Source: JABDCI01 sp964475835
GTDB taxonomy: Bacteria > Verrucomicrobiota > Verrucomicrobiia > JABWAM01
Assembly: GCA_964475835.1 (NCBI GenBank)
Contig: CAYYYL010000023.1
Span: 1-45,880, forward strand
Length of the DNA stretch: 45,880 nucleotides
Direction: 5' to 3'
The notes below the pieces were generated by a model. It was not told the origin of the DNA. It saw only the letters and a program-made list of their open reading frames with translations, and made no database searches. The stretch's first letter is position 1, and every line of letters begins with the position of its first letter. The position numbers and the translations under genes are program-made. Shown here piece after piece: positions 25,623 to 36,530 of the stretch.

Positions 25623-26999
25623 ATGGACCCGCGCATGGTTTCAGAACTGACCTCACTTCTTGGCGTCGACCGGATTTTGACAAAAAAGGAGGACCTGCTG
25701 GTTTACGGGTATGACGCCACCCCCGTTTTGCAGGGGAAACCTGGGTGTGTCGTGTTCCCGGACAGCACACGGCAGGTATCAGAGATTCTACGACTCGCTT
25801 CAGCGACAGGAATTCCGATCGCGGTTCGCGGCTCCGGCACGGGTTTAAGCGGTGGATCGATTCCGGTACCCGATGGCATCGTCCTCTGCACCACGCGCAT
25901 GAACCGGATCCTGAACGTGGATCCCGCCAATCTCACCGCACGGGTTCAACCTGGAGTTACCACAGCAGCGCTGGATGAAGCCGTCCATGCCCATGATCTT
26001 TTTTACCCTCCCGATCCGGGTTCGATGAAGATTTCCACGATCGGTGGAAATGTCGCCAACAACTCCGGCGGACTTCGCGGCCTCAAATACGGGGTCACCC
26101 GGGACTATGTGATGGCGCTCGAGGTCGTACTTGCGGGGGGCGATATTTTAAAAACCGGCACCGCGTGCGTGAAGGATGTCGCCGGATATCATTTAAAGGA
26201 CCTGTTCATCAGCTCGGAGGGAACCCTGGGTGTAATCACCGAGGTTCTTCTCAAACTCATGCCAAAGCCCCTTTCGAAGCGAACCCTGCTGGCCACCTTC
26301 TCCACCATGCAGGATGCCGCGAAAACCGTTTCCAGCATCATCGCACAGAGAATGGTTCCCTGCACCCTGGAATTTCTAGATCGCACCACCCTTGGGTGTG
26401 TGGAGGATTTTGCAAAGATCGGACTTCCCAGGGATTGCGAAGCCCTCCTCCTGATGGAGACGGATGGTCACCCGGTTGTCACCGAGGAGGAGGCTTCGGC
26501 CATGGAAGCCATGGCCCGTCAGCACGGCGCGACGCATGTTCAGCGTGCTCAAAGCGAGGCGGAAGCCCTGCGGCTGGCCTCGGCACGACGTTCCGCATTC
26601 GCCGCACTCGCCCGCATGGCTCCTACCACCATTCTGGAGGATGTCACGGTGCCCCGCAACCGCCTTGCTGAGATGGTCACCTTCATTCAACAGACTTCCA
26701 CGAAATACAAGGTTCGGATCGGGACCTTCGGACACATGGGAGATGGGAATCTGCATCCCACGTTTTTGACCAATGAACGAAATCATGAGGAAATGGAACG
26801 AGTGGAAAAGGCATGCGCGGAGATTTTTGAAAAAGCCATCGCACTGGGGGGTACGATTACGGGTGAACACGGGGTCGGGCTCGCAAAGAAAAAATTTCTC
26901 CCAGCGATGACGGGCCTGGTTGGAATGGAGGCCCACCGAAAACTCAAGCGGGCATTCGATCCTCAGGGAATCCTGAATCCAGGAAAAATCTTTGATTGA
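25623..26999 (+). CDS. glcD: FAD-binding glycolate oxidase / D-lactate dehydrogenase subunit (GlcD-like)
   Basis: 458 aa. The PCMH-type FAD domain (about 40-215) shows RGSGTGLSGGSIP, LTARVQPGVTTAALDEA and DPGSMKISTIGGNVANNSGG; the C-terminal FAD-oxidase domain includes FGHMGDGNLHPTF (about 371-383, His ligand region) and the terminal EHGVGLAKK. Family members oxidise glycolate, D-lactate or other 2-hydroxyacids and pass electrons to an iron-sulfur partner. That partner, GlcF, follows with 4 bp between coding regions. GlcE is missing, as in many bacterial two-gene versions. The true substrate cannot be told from sequence. Confidence 0.91.
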   Translation: MDPRMVSELTSLLGVDRILTKKEDLLVYGYDATPVLQGKPGCVVFPDSTRQVSEILRLASATGIPIAVRGSGTGLSGGSIPVPDGIVLCTTRMNRILNVDPANLTARVQPGVTTAALDEAVHAHDLFYPPDPGSMKISTIGGNVANNSGGLRGLKYGVTRDYVMALEVVLAGGDILKTGTACVKDVAGYHLKDLFISSEGTLGVITEVLLKLMPKPLSKRTLLATFSTMQDAAKTVSSIIAQRMVPCTLEFLDRTTLGCVEDFAKIGLPRDCEALLLMETDGHPVVTEEEASAMEAMARQHGATHVQRAQSEAEALRLASARRSAFAALARMAPTTILEDVTVPRNRLAEMVTFIQQTSTKYKVRIGTFGHMGDGNLHPTFLTNERNHEEMERVEKACAEIFEKAIALGGTITGEHGVGLAKKKFLPAMTGLVGMEAHRKLKRAFDPQGILNPGKIFD

Positions 27000-27003
27000 T
27001 ACC

Positions 27004-28278
27004 ATGAGTCTCAAAGATCTCGACTACTCGGTGCTTCAGCAATGCATCCATTGCGGCATGTGCCTCCCCACATGTCCGACTTACGATGCCACAAAAAAGG
27101 AAACCTCCAGCCCCCGGGGACGAATCGCCCTCATGCGGGCCGTCGCCGATGAAAAACTTCAAATCTCTCCGAGCTTTGCAAAGGAGATGTATTTCTGTCT
27201 TGGGTGCCTGGCCTGTGAAACGGCATGCCCTGCAGGCGTAAAATACCACGAACTCATCGAAACCGCACGCGCGGAGAGCGAACTCCAAGGTGTGCTCGAG
27301 TCCCCCGGGCGAAATCTCCTTCGCGGTTTCTTTCTGCGCTGGCTTTTTGTGTCACGCCCCCGGCTCCGGTTCCTCGCCCGGATTCTTCATTGGTTTCAAG
27401 CCACCGGCCTTCAGAGCGCCTTTCGAAGACTCGGCCTCTTCCATCTGCTTCCCAAATCCCTGCGTGACCTCGAGGCCCTGACCCCAAAGATCTCCAGTTC
27501 CTTCACGAGACTTGGAAAAATCCATAAAGGTCACGGCCCCCGGGTGGGACTCCTGATCGGTTGCGTCCAGGACATCGCCTTCGCGGAGGTTCATCAGGAT
27601 ACCCTCTTTGTTCTGGAACAAAATGGATGCGAGGTGGTTCTTCCTGCAAAACAGGAATGTTGTGGATCGCTCCATGCCCACCATGGGGACCTGGAAACCG
27701 CACGAGTTCTCGCCCGGAAAAATCTCGATGCTTTTGATGTGCAAAACCTCGATGCCATCCTCATCAATGCCGCGGGATGCGGGGCACACATGAAACACTA
27801 CGGAAACCTTCTTTGCAACGACCCGTCCTATGCGGCAAAAGCAGCGGCATGGTCTCACAAAGTGCGGGACATCTCCGAATTCCTGATCGACATCGGATAT
27901 CGCAAGCCAAGTTCCACGTCAGCCGCGCAACGAACCCCTCTGGTTTACCACGAGGCATGCCATCTTGTTCATGCTCAAAAGGTGTCCTCTCAACCAAGGG
28001 AAATCCTTGAATCCCTTCCTGATTTCGAATGTCTGGAGTTGTCGGAGGCGACATGGTGTTGCGGAAGCGCCGGAATCTATAATATCACCCACCCCGAAAC
28101 CGCATCGGAGCTTCTTCATCGCAAAATTTCCCACATCGCCCGGTCGGGAGCCCTGGTCGTGGCTTCCGCGAACCCGGGATGCACCTTGCAAATCATTGCC
28201 GGACTGCGGGATCGGGGGCTTCAAATCGCCGTGGAACACCCCATCTCGTTGCTTGCCAAGGCTTACCGCAAGGGTTGA
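27004..28278 (+). CDS. glcF: Iron-sulfur subunit of glycolate/2-hydroxyacid oxidase (GlcF-like)
   Basis: 424 aa from ATG 27004; a TTG at 26992 would overlap glcD. Two 4Fe-4S clusters are bound by CIHCGMCLPTCP (about 14-25) and CLGCLACETACP (about 65-76). Two CCG domains follow with Cys-Cys-Gly motifs: CCGSLHAHHG (about 219) and CCGSAGIYN (about 352), the second preceded by HEACHLVHAQK. The protein carries electrons from GlcD towards the quinone pool. After the stop, an inverted CGCAAG/CTTGCG (28268-28291) could act as a weak transcription stop. Confidence 0.92.
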   Translation: MSLKDLDYSVLQQCIHCGMCLPTCPTYDATKKETSSPRGRIALMRAVADEKLQISPSFAKEMYFCLGCLACETACPAGVKYHELIETARAESELQGVLESPGRNLLRGFFLRWLFVSRPRLRFLARILHWFQATGLQSAFRRLGLFHLLPKSLRDLEALTPKISSSFTRLGKIHKGHGPRVGLLIGCVQDIAFAEVHQDTLFVLEQNGCEVVLPAKQECCGSLHAHHGDLETARVLARKNLDAFDVQNLDAILINAAGCGAHMKHYGNLLCNDPSYAAKAAAWSHKVRDISEFLIDIGYRKPSSTSAAQRTPLVYHEACHLVHAQKVSSQPREILESLPDFECLELSEATWCCGSAGIYNITHPETASELLHRKISHIARSGALVVASANPGCTLQIIAGLRDRGLQIAVEHPISLLAKAYRKG

Positions 28279-28457
28279 TTTTTCACTTGCGTTTACCAAT
28301 CCAATCCTCTAATTTGAGTTCTCAACCAGTAAACGTCAAAATCAAGATTCAGTGGATTGTCTGCAGAGTCAGTTTTTTTATGGTCTCAGCGGAATCCCGG
28401 GCTCCGACGCGGAGAACCGATCGTTCCGATTTGGCGTTTTAAAGGAAAAGGAAGCAT

Positions 28458-28787
28458 ATGGGCACACGCCTGTACGTCGGTAATCTCTCGTTTCATACGA
28501 CGGATGCCGCTCTCCAGCAGCACTTCAGCCAGGCTGGAAACGTGACCTCGGTTAACCTCATCACAGACAAATTCACCGGCCGCAGCCGTGGATTTGCCTT
28601 CGTGGAAATGGCCTCGGAGCCTGAAGCTCAAAAAGCCGTGGAGCAATTCCATGGGAAGGAGCTCGATGGCCGTGCCCTGACGGTGAACGAAGCACGCCCC
28701 CGTGAAGACCGCCCGGCAGGCGGTCCCCGCCGTGAATTCCGTGGAGACCGCGGAGATCGTGGTGGACGCGAACGTCGCGAATACTAA
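28458..28787 (+). CDS. RRM-type RNA-binding protein with RG-rich tail
   Basis: 109 aa. One RRM domain spans residues 1-80: RNP2 LYVGNLSF at about 5-12 and RNP1 RGFAFVEM at about 44-51, with the usual beta-alpha-beta order. The tail (about 82-109) is rich in Arg, Gly, Asp and Glu with GDRGDRGG repeats, as in cyanobacterial and other bacterial Rbp proteins that respond to cold or bind mRNA. A purine-rich AAGGAAAAGGAAG precedes the ATG. The 179-bp upstream region and a perfect terminator make it a single-gene unit; the leader could hold autoregulatory structure. Confidence 0.93.
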   Translation: MGTRLYVGNLSFHTTDAALQQHFSQAGNVTSVNLITDKFTGRSRGFAFVEMASEPEAQKAVEQFHGKELDGRALTVNEARPREDRPAGGPRREFRGDRGDRGGRERREY

Positions 28788-28811
28788 CACCTTCGCCGAC
28801 AGTCTACTGAG

Positions 28812-28847
28812 AACCACCCCTGGAAAACCTCCAGGGGTGGTTTTTTT
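28812..28847 (+). terminator. Rho-independent terminator after the RRM gene
   Basis: AACCACCCCTGG (28812-28823), a 7-base loop and CCAGGGGTGG followed by seven T (ending 28847). The perfect GC-rich stem with T tract lies 24 bp after the stop. The stop codon of the converging gene overlaps the T run at 28846. Confidence 0.95.
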
Positions 28848-30492
28848 ATGGGCGCAACAATGCGCGAAGGGAAATCTCTCCTGCCCGGTGAGTGAACGTG
28901 AGCTTTGAATCACCAAACACATCCATCACCCCAAAGACTTCACTCAGGACGCTCACTGCTTTCGGCGACAGAAAGATGTTTTCACCTTGTGAATTGAAAG
29001 CGCCAAGCGATGCCAGGAGAATCCGGATGGTGCTGGGGGAATTTCGCATATCCATCTGCAAATCGATCCCCCGGGTGACCTCAAAGTCCTGACTGCTCTT
29101 TTCAAAGAAATTGGACAGGGCCTTTTCCATATCCGCAGCATTCGGGGCCGCCATCAGCATTCCACGGGAAAAACCCACAACCGGGAGTTCCTTTAATCCA
29201 TGCTGCCTTCTCCATTCGGATTCCCCCATGCGGATGGAATAGTACTCCCCAAAGGGCTTCACAACCTTTCGAATCACCAAATCGGCGTGCAACCGCTGAT
29301 TACATTCCAGAACCGTGGATTCCAGCGCACTTACAAAAAGCTCCGGCTCTGAAAACGGAACAGCCACCACGGTTCTTGGAAAGGGAATCTGGTATTTGTC
29401 GGATAGAGTCTCGGATTGTCCCAGGCCGATGAAAACTTCATGCCCAAGGCTCTCCATCACGGGCTTCCATCGGTCATAAAAGACCCCCATCAAAGCCTTC
29501 ACATCCACCTGCCGAAAGGGTTCCGTCCAACTTCGCGGAAGCGCCTCGCCACATTCCTTCCAAAGCCCCGTCAGATCCTCCCAGGAAAGAACCGTTGAAA
29601 TCAAATCATCCGGCTGTCTCAACCCCTGCAGAACCGGCGAGGCCTTCACAAGGAGAGACTCCGTCGTGATCATCGATGCGGGAATGGAAACGTTCACCGC
29701 CACTCCCTCGTTCTCCTGCTTCAGATTCCACGTCGTTACCCCCGCTCCTTCCGTCGGCCAACGCATAAAACCCGCCGTCTCCGTCGGATTGGAAAGGGCC
29801 TGTTCCACAATCCCCTGATACTGACTCAAGACATCCCCTTTATTTTTTCTCAGTTCAGCCAGCACCCCAGCCAGTGGATTGTCACCCTGCCCCATCGCAA
29901 GAACCGCCACCCCGGATACCAGGGTAAATTGAACATTCAGTCCCCTGGTCCACACCCGGTCACCGGGTTCAAGACACCAATGCCCCTCAATGGATCGGCG
30001 GATCCACTTTCCCTGTGCCCGGGAGGAATCCAGCGCCATATCCATCAACCATTGAGCGCATGCCTCACGCTTCCCCACGGAGGAGGTGAGCAAAAAAATC
30101 TTCTTTTCCTCGGAATACCCCAGCATGACTCCCGGCCCCCAGAACCGGGTCACCCACAATTCCGCAGGTGAAAGCCCTTTTTCATTCCATCCCATCGCCT
30201 CGGAAAGGTTTTGCACCGCCGGGAGCTTGGCCAGGGAGTCAAAGAACCGGGAGGTTCGCAACTCCTTCCAATCACGACGGAAAGTGGGGGCATAGGCAAA
30301 AAAGGAGACGCTCGCAGGAATCATCCGCGCGGAGCTGACCGTGGCGGTCATCCCGCCTTCCATGAACTCGTCGAACTGGCGATTAGCACGATAACCCGAC
30401 CATGCAATTCCTCCAATAAACACCAGCCAGAGAAGGGTCCACGACAAGCGCCTCAGCGGAGGAGGCATGGAATCGACGGAAAAATGAATCAT
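28846..30492 (-). CDS. Membrane-anchored protein of unknown function (DUF3352-like pattern)
   Basis: 548 aa from ATG 30492. One N-terminal transmembrane anchor (about 13-31, SWTLLWLVFIGGIAWSGY) is followed by a large periplasmic region without clear domain. The alternation of SVSFFAYAPTF, a helix with the target-like SFRF and several PLAGVLAELRKN-type segments resembles large exported proteins in which bacterial genomes annotate DUF3352, but I cannot confirm this. Another frame open to 30609 overlaps carB, so ATG 30492 is preferred (26 bp after the carB stop). It ends on the RRM terminator. Confidence 0.72.
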   Translation of the reverse strand: MIHFSVDSMPPPLRRLSWTLLWLVFIGGIAWSGYRANRQFDEFMEGGMTATVSSARMIPASVSFFAYAPTFRRDWKELRTSRFFDSLAKLPAVQNLSEAMGWNEKGLSPAELWVTRFWGPGVMLGYSEEKKIFLLTSSVGKREACAQWLMDMALDSSRAQGKWIRRSIEGHWCLEPGDRVWTRGLNVQFTLVSGVAVLAMGQGDNPLAGVLAELRKNKGDVLSQYQGIVEQALSNPTETAGFMRWPTEGAGVTTWNLKQENEGVAVNVSIPASMITTESLLVKASPVLQGLRQPDDLISTVLSWEDLTGLWKECGEALPRSWTEPFRQVDVKALMGVFYDRWKPVMESLGHEVFIGLGQSETLSDKYQIPFPRTVVAVPFSEPELFVSALESTVLECNQRLHADLVIRKVVKPFGEYYSIRMGESEWRRQHGLKELPVVGFSRGMLMAAPNAADMEKALSNFFEKSSQDFEVTRGIDLQMDMRNSPSTIRILLASLGAFNSQGENIFLSPKAVSVLSEVFGVMDVFGDSKLTFTHRAGEISLRALLRP

Positions 30493-30518
30493 CGCATCAT
30501 CCCGGAAAAATGGCCAAC

Positions 30519-32324
<1,806 letters not shown>

Positions 32325-32386
32325 CCCTTCTGTCTACGCAAAGAAACGGAAGGTTGAAAGCGTTTTTCGAGCCCATCGGGCCTCTC

Positions 32387-33559
32387 TTACCGCTCGGCCA
32401 TGAGTCGCTCGTACACGGTCGCAAGACGCGCAGACTCCCTTTCCCAGTTGTACGAAGTCTCGGCAAACCGCCGCCCCAACTCTCCCAACCGCTTTTGTTC
32501 CTCCGGTTGACACATGAGCAGATAAAGGGCGCAGGCGAAACCGCGGGGGGTGGGATCGCAGAAGATTCCGAGTTTCGCCTCCTCCAGAACCCGCGCTACA
32601 TCCCCCACCCGGTTCATCACCACCGGCAGCCCCGCAGCCAGATAGTCGCCCACCTTGCCCGGAAACCTCGCCTGATTGGCCAGATGATTGCTCAAGGGCA
32701 TCAGGGCGACGTTCGCGGCGCAGAGATATTGATTAAGCTTTTCCCGTGAAACGGTTCCCGGTGTGAGAATTTCAAACTGGGTCGCCCACGACCGGACATC
32801 CGGCGCCGAGCCGGTGAGAATCAGTCCCACACGGTCATGAATCCGTGCCAAATGCACCATGGAACGAAAAACGAGATCAAGGTCGTAAAGCACATACCCT
32901 GAAAATACGACATAAAATATATCCTCCCGGAGACCGAGCTTACGCCGGCATTCCTCCCGATCCAACTTTTGGATTTCTGCGGGGTCCGAGACATTTCGAA
33001 TCACCTCGATTCGTTCCGGAGTCACGCCCAGGGAAATCGCGCGTTCCCGTAGCAACTGGCTGACGCACGTCACCCAGTCCGCCTCCAGTTTAAAATCTTC
33101 TTCATAAGCCGTTTCCATGGGCTCAAACAAAAAATTCAACCAGAACGGCTTGCGCAACCGGGCTGCCCCACCATGCCCCCACCAATCCCCCCAATCAATC
33201 ACGAGAGGGCACTTCAACGTTTCCTGCAAGGCCAGGGCCGGATGAATGACAGTCGGGCGCGTATCAAAGGCGTGAACCAGCACATCCCGGCACTCCCTCC
33301 ATCGGGAAACAGACCAGAGACACCTCCGGATCACGTTCACAGGATCCCATCCCGTCCGCAACGCCCCTTTCAGAAGATCCGGTGATTCCACCACATTCAC
33401 CCCCTCGATTACCGATGTTTTCCATCCCCATCGCTCCGTGGGTGAATTCGTGATGATTGTCACCTCATGTCCCCGTTTCACCATGCTTTTCGCGAGATGA
33501 AAACAGCGGTGAAACGCACTCCGCCAGATCACATTATGATTTAAATAAACAATCTGCAT
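32387..33559 (-). CDS. Group 1 / GT4-type glycosyltransferase
   Basis: 390 aa. The N-terminal Rossmann domain begins MQIVYLNHNVIWRSAFHR and the C-terminal domain has the GT-B donor site: VVFSGYVLYDLDLVF, PGTVSREKL, the NVALMPLSNH segment and an acidic loop LPVVMNRVGDVARVLE. It transfers a sugar from a nucleotide donor; acceptor and sugar are unknown. Position between pgeF and carB on the same strand as the UDP-sugar genes at 35.4-37.8 kb suggests a role in surface polysaccharide or glycolipid. No transmembrane segment is evident. Confidence 0.9.
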   Translation of the reverse strand: MQIVYLNHNVIWRSAFHRCFHLAKSMVKRGHEVTIITNSPTERWGWKTSVIEGVNVVESPDLLKGALRTGWDPVNVIRRCLWSVSRWRECRDVLVHAFDTRPTVIHPALALQETLKCPLVIDWGDWWGHGGAARLRKPFWLNFLFEPMETAYEEDFKLEADWVTCVSQLLRERAISLGVTPERIEVIRNVSDPAEIQKLDREECRRKLGLREDIFYVVFSGYVLYDLDLVFRSMVHLARIHDRVGLILTGSAPDVRSWATQFEILTPGTVSREKLNQYLCAANVALMPLSNHLANQARFPGKVGDYLAAGLPVVMNRVGDVARVLEEAKLGIFCDPTPRGFACALYLLMCQPEEQKRLGELGRRFAETSYNWERESARLATVYERLMAER

Positions 33560-33595
33560 GACACCCCACGCAACGGACGGAATGAAAAACCTGCG

Positions 33596-34279
33596 CTATT
33601 CATGGTCCACATCCCGGATCATGAGAAACGCGAGCATTCTTCCCGTCTGCCCCTTTTCCTTTCGATAGGAATAGTAAAGATCGGTGTGGCAACCGGTGCA
33701 ATCGGGATGGCGCCAGATTTCGGTGATCCCCTGACTATGAAGCTGGGATTCAATTTCGCCCACAAAATCGACCTCGTAACAGCACGAATGAATACATGGA
33801 CTCAGGGCGGCGATGATATTCGTCGAATGACCGGCACAAAGCGAGCGCAACGCCTTCACCCCCTCCTTGACGATGTTTGCCTCCGTACCCTTCCGCCCTG
33901 AATGCAACAGGCCGATGACGCGATGCCGCATTTCCACAAGATAAACGGCACAACAATCCGCCACATGAACCCCAATGGCGACGCCGGGCGTCGCCGTCAC
34001 CATCCCATCCGCCTCAGACATCGTCCGCTTTTTCCTTTTCTTCGCCGCTTCATCCAGCACGAGCACCTTGTTTCCATGGACCTGGGACACCAGTTGCAAA
34101 TCCGGGGGATGCACCCCTTCGGCACGCAGCAAAATATCATGACGCTGTTGAAGCTTGGATCGCAAATCGGGCTTCGCCGTCCGGACATCCAGTTCCTCCT
34201 GTCGGATCGCAAACCCATGACTTAGCCAGGAGACATGTTCCAGGGGTGAAAAGGAAAGGGATCGGACGGTGGAGCTCAT
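33596..34279 (-). CDS. pgeF: PgeF/YfiH family protein (multicopper-like purine nucleoside phosphorylase / peptidoglycan editing)
   Basis: 227 aa from ATG 34279. Family motifs include VSQVHGNKVLVLD, the metal-region HVADCCAVYLVE (about 97-108), GLLHSGRKGTEANIV (about 115-129) and SPCIHSCCYEVDFVGE (about 161-176). Relatives act on purine nucleosides or correct L-Ser incorporation in peptidoglycan. The ATG overlaps the stop of the HolA-like gene (ATGA); an in-frame ATG four codons upstream exists but lies within that gene. The WR usually found in HAGWRG is replaced by HSGRKG here. Confidence 0.88.
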   Translation of the reverse strand: MSSTVRSLSFSPLEHVSWLSHGFAIRQEELDVRTAKPDLRSKLQQRHDILLRAEGVHPPDLQLVSQVHGNKVLVLDEAAKKRKKRTMSEADGMVTATPGVAIGVHVADCCAVYLVEMRHRVIGLLHSGRKGTEANIVKEGVKALRSLCAGHSTNIIAALSPCIHSCCYEVDFVGEIESQLHSQGITEIWRHPDCTGCHTDLYYSYRKEKGQTGRMLAFLMIRDVDHE

Positions 34280-35439
34280 GGTTTCATGCAAATTTTTACG
34301 ATCGCCTCTTCCAGCGCCCGACGAGGATCTCCGCCCGATGTCACCATGCGCTCATTACAATCGAGCAGAGTGTCCAGACCCGCCAGTAATTCCTCAACCG
34401 TGAAATGCCGTACCCCCGACATGGCCTTCCAAAGAACAAAGGGATGTCCCGCAAGGGGATTGAGTTTTTTATCCTCCGGAAGCCGGTCTCGCACCCATGC
34501 AGGCAGTTTATCAAACTGGGATTTGAAGGATGAATAGTCAGATCCTGGTCGGAGAAGCTTTTTCTCGGTGAGCACCCGCAACAACAGCAGCAACCGCATG
34601 CGTGCAATGATGGAGAAGAGGAGCGCCACTGGGGATTCGCCCAGGAAAACGAGGTTTTCCAGTACTTCAAGGGCCCTGGAGAGATTGCGTTCGCCCACGG
34701 CATCCGGCAGGTCCCACACCACGCCGCCCGGCCGCCAGCTCCCGATCGCTTGCACATCCCCCTCCTCCAGCGTCTGTCGCTCTCCCGCATACGCCACGAT
34801 TTTCTCCAGTTCAGATCGAATGGTCCGGCTGTCATTTCCGGCCATCTCCACGATCAACCGTGCCGCATCATGCGGCAGCTTGCACCCCAGTTCCGTGGCA
34901 AAACCCACCGCCAGGGCGAGAGCCTGGGCTTCGTTTTCCTGGGGCTTGTAAGGATCAGATTTGAATGAAACGACGCGTCCCATCTTCTGGATCGTCTTCA
35001 CCACAGCCTTGCGCCCGTCGAGTTCCGTCGCCGTGATCACGAGGGAAATTCCCGGGGAAAGCCCCTCTTTAAGAAGATCGTTGAGTTGGGAAAGGGATTC
35101 CGTCACCGCCGCGGCGGACGCCGTGGCCCCGGCCCCAAGGAGATTGGTGTCCCGCCACCAGACCACTTTTTCCGAGGCAAAAAAGGAATTGCTCTGAAGG
35201 GTTTCGAAAAATCGGCGAAAAACCTGGGCCGCCTCCCCCTGATTCGCCGCGCCCCCCTCGACCGTCTCCAGACCAAACTCCGCCCCCCCCTCAGGCATCC
35301 ACTCCGCCAGGAACTTTTTCGCCTCCTGAGTCACCAGAAAATCGTCGTCCCCATGGATCAACGCGATGGACGACGGCGATTCCTCCGGAGTTTTTGCCGC
35401 TCCCGCAGACGAAGGTTTTTTGCGCGCCACAGCTGCCAT
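34276..35439 (-). CDS. holA: DNA polymerase III subunit delta (HolA-like)
   Basis: 387 aa from ATG 35439, which lies 52 bp after the epimerase stop; an open frame reaching 35523 would overlap that gene. It has the AAA+-like delta layout: an N-terminal HGDDDFLVTQEAKKF segment, the middle VITATELDGRKAVVKTI, and an all-alpha collar with AARLIVEMAGNDSRTIRSELEKIVAY. Delta opens the beta clamp within the loader made with DnaX (here at 5868-7589). The first 25 residues are a low-complexity Ala/Lys/Ser extension not shared by delta subunits. Confidence 0.82.
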   Translation of the reverse strand: MAAVARKKPSSAGAAKTPEESPSSIALIHGDDDFLVTQEAKKFLAEWMPEGGAEFGLETVEGGAANQGEAAQVFRRFFETLQSNSFFASEKVVWWRDTNLLGAGATASAAAVTESLSQLNDLLKEGLSPGISLVITATELDGRKAVVKTIQKMGRVVSFKSDPYKPQENEAQALALAVGFATELGCKLPHDAARLIVEMAGNDSRTIRSELEKIVAYAGERQTLEEGDVQAIGSWRPGGVVWDLPDAVGERNLSRALEVLENLVFLGESPVALLFSIIARMRLLLLLRVLTEKKLLRPGSDYSSFKSQFDKLPAWVRDRLPEDKKLNPLAGHPFVLWKAMSGVRHFTVEELLAGLDTLLDCNERMVTSGGDPRRALEEAIVKICMKP

Positions 35440-35491
35440 CGTCAGCCTTTGTAGCGGGATCCCCCCACACCGGAAAGCAAAAACCGGAATC

Positions 35492-36517
35492 TCACTTCGA
35501 TTGATACCACTCCACCGTGGCATCTATCCCCTCCCGAAGTTCACGCTTCGGTTGGAATCCCAGGAGTCGTTCCGCCCTGGCAATATCCGCATGAGAATGA
35601 GGAATATCCCCCGTCCGAAAATCCCGGTGGCGAACCTGGGTTCGCAGCGCCTCGGGCACCCGGCGTCCCACCGCCTCCCGGATCACATCGAAAAGGTGAA
35701 GCAGAGAGATCCGCGACCCCAGGGCGATGTTGTAAACCTGGCCCAGGGCTTCCGCCTCCCGGACGAGGGCCGCAAGGAGGTTGGCCTGAACCACGTTATC
35801 GACATGACAGAAATCCCGTGTCGTGCTCCCATCCCCATTGATGAATATCTCCCCCCGCCGGAGCAGGGTCAGAATCCACTGAGGAATCACTCCCGCATAC
35901 GGGCCGGCGGGATTCTGGCGGGCCCCGAAGACGTTGAAGTAACGCAACCCCACAACCTCGATTCCAAATAGACGCGAAAATAAAGCGGCTGACTCTTCAT
36001 TTTCCCGTTTGCTTCGGGCATAGGGGGAAAGAGGTTGGCCGATCGAGTCCTCTATTTTCGGAAGCCGGGAGTCATCCCCGTAAACCGAACTGCTGCTGGC
36101 ATAGACACAACGCCGGACCCCTGTATCTCGGATCGCTTGAAGTACATTTGAAAACCCCGAAACATTGATCTCCATCGTCTCCTCCGGGCGTTCGATGGAA
36201 AGCGGTACAGAGACGGTCGCCGCGTGGTGAAGCACGGTTTCCGCGCCCCGGAGAGCCACCAGACAATCATCAAGCTTCCGGATATCCCCTTTTAAAAAAG
36301 CAAATCGTCCCCATTGATCGGAGGGCACCGACCGTCGGATCTCCTCCAGATTGGCTTCCGACCCCGTACTCAGATTGTCGAATCCCACGACATGTTGATC
36401 GTACCGGAGCAAGGCCTCGACCAGATGCGAGCCAATGAAACCCGCAGCCCCCGTGACCACCCACCGCCGTTGCTGTTCACGCAAACGGGACTCCAGAGAC
36501 TGGGGAAGGGAAACCAT
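35492..36517 (-). CDS. NAD-dependent UDP-N-acetylglucosamine 4-epimerase (WbpP/TviC-like SDR)
   Basis: 341 aa. The extended-SDR NAD site is GAAGFIGS (23-30) and the catalytic YxxxK is Tyr166-Lys170 in SPYARSKRENE, with the preceding VYASSSSVYGDD (about 138-149). The N-terminal ~20 residues before the Rossmann fold and the phrases GLRYFNVFGARQNP and NGDGSTTRDFCHVDN match the WbpP/TviC class, which prefers N-acetylated UDP-hexoses. It interconverts UDP-GlcNAc and UDP-GalNAc forms. It follows the dehydrogenase gene by 13 bp, and both are probably used to make UDP-HexNAc uronate for a surface polysaccharide. Confidence 0.88.
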   Translation of the reverse strand: MVSLPQSLESRLREQQRRWVVTGAAGFIGSHLVEALLRYDQHVVGFDNLSTGSEANLEEIRRSVPSDQWGRFAFLKGDIRKLDDCLVALRGAETVLHHAATVSVPLSIERPEETMEINVSGFSNVLQAIRDTGVRRCVYASSSSVYGDDSRLPKIEDSIGQPLSPYARSKRENEESAALFSRLFGIEVVGLRYFNVFGARQNPAGPYAGVIPQWILTLLRRGEIFINGDGSTTRDFCHVDNVVQANLLAALVREAEALGQVYNIALGSRISLLHLFDVIREAVGRRVPEALRTQVRHRDFRTGDIPHSHADIARAERLLGFQPKRELREGIDATVEWYQSK

Positions 36518-36530
36518 GAAGATTCGATCC

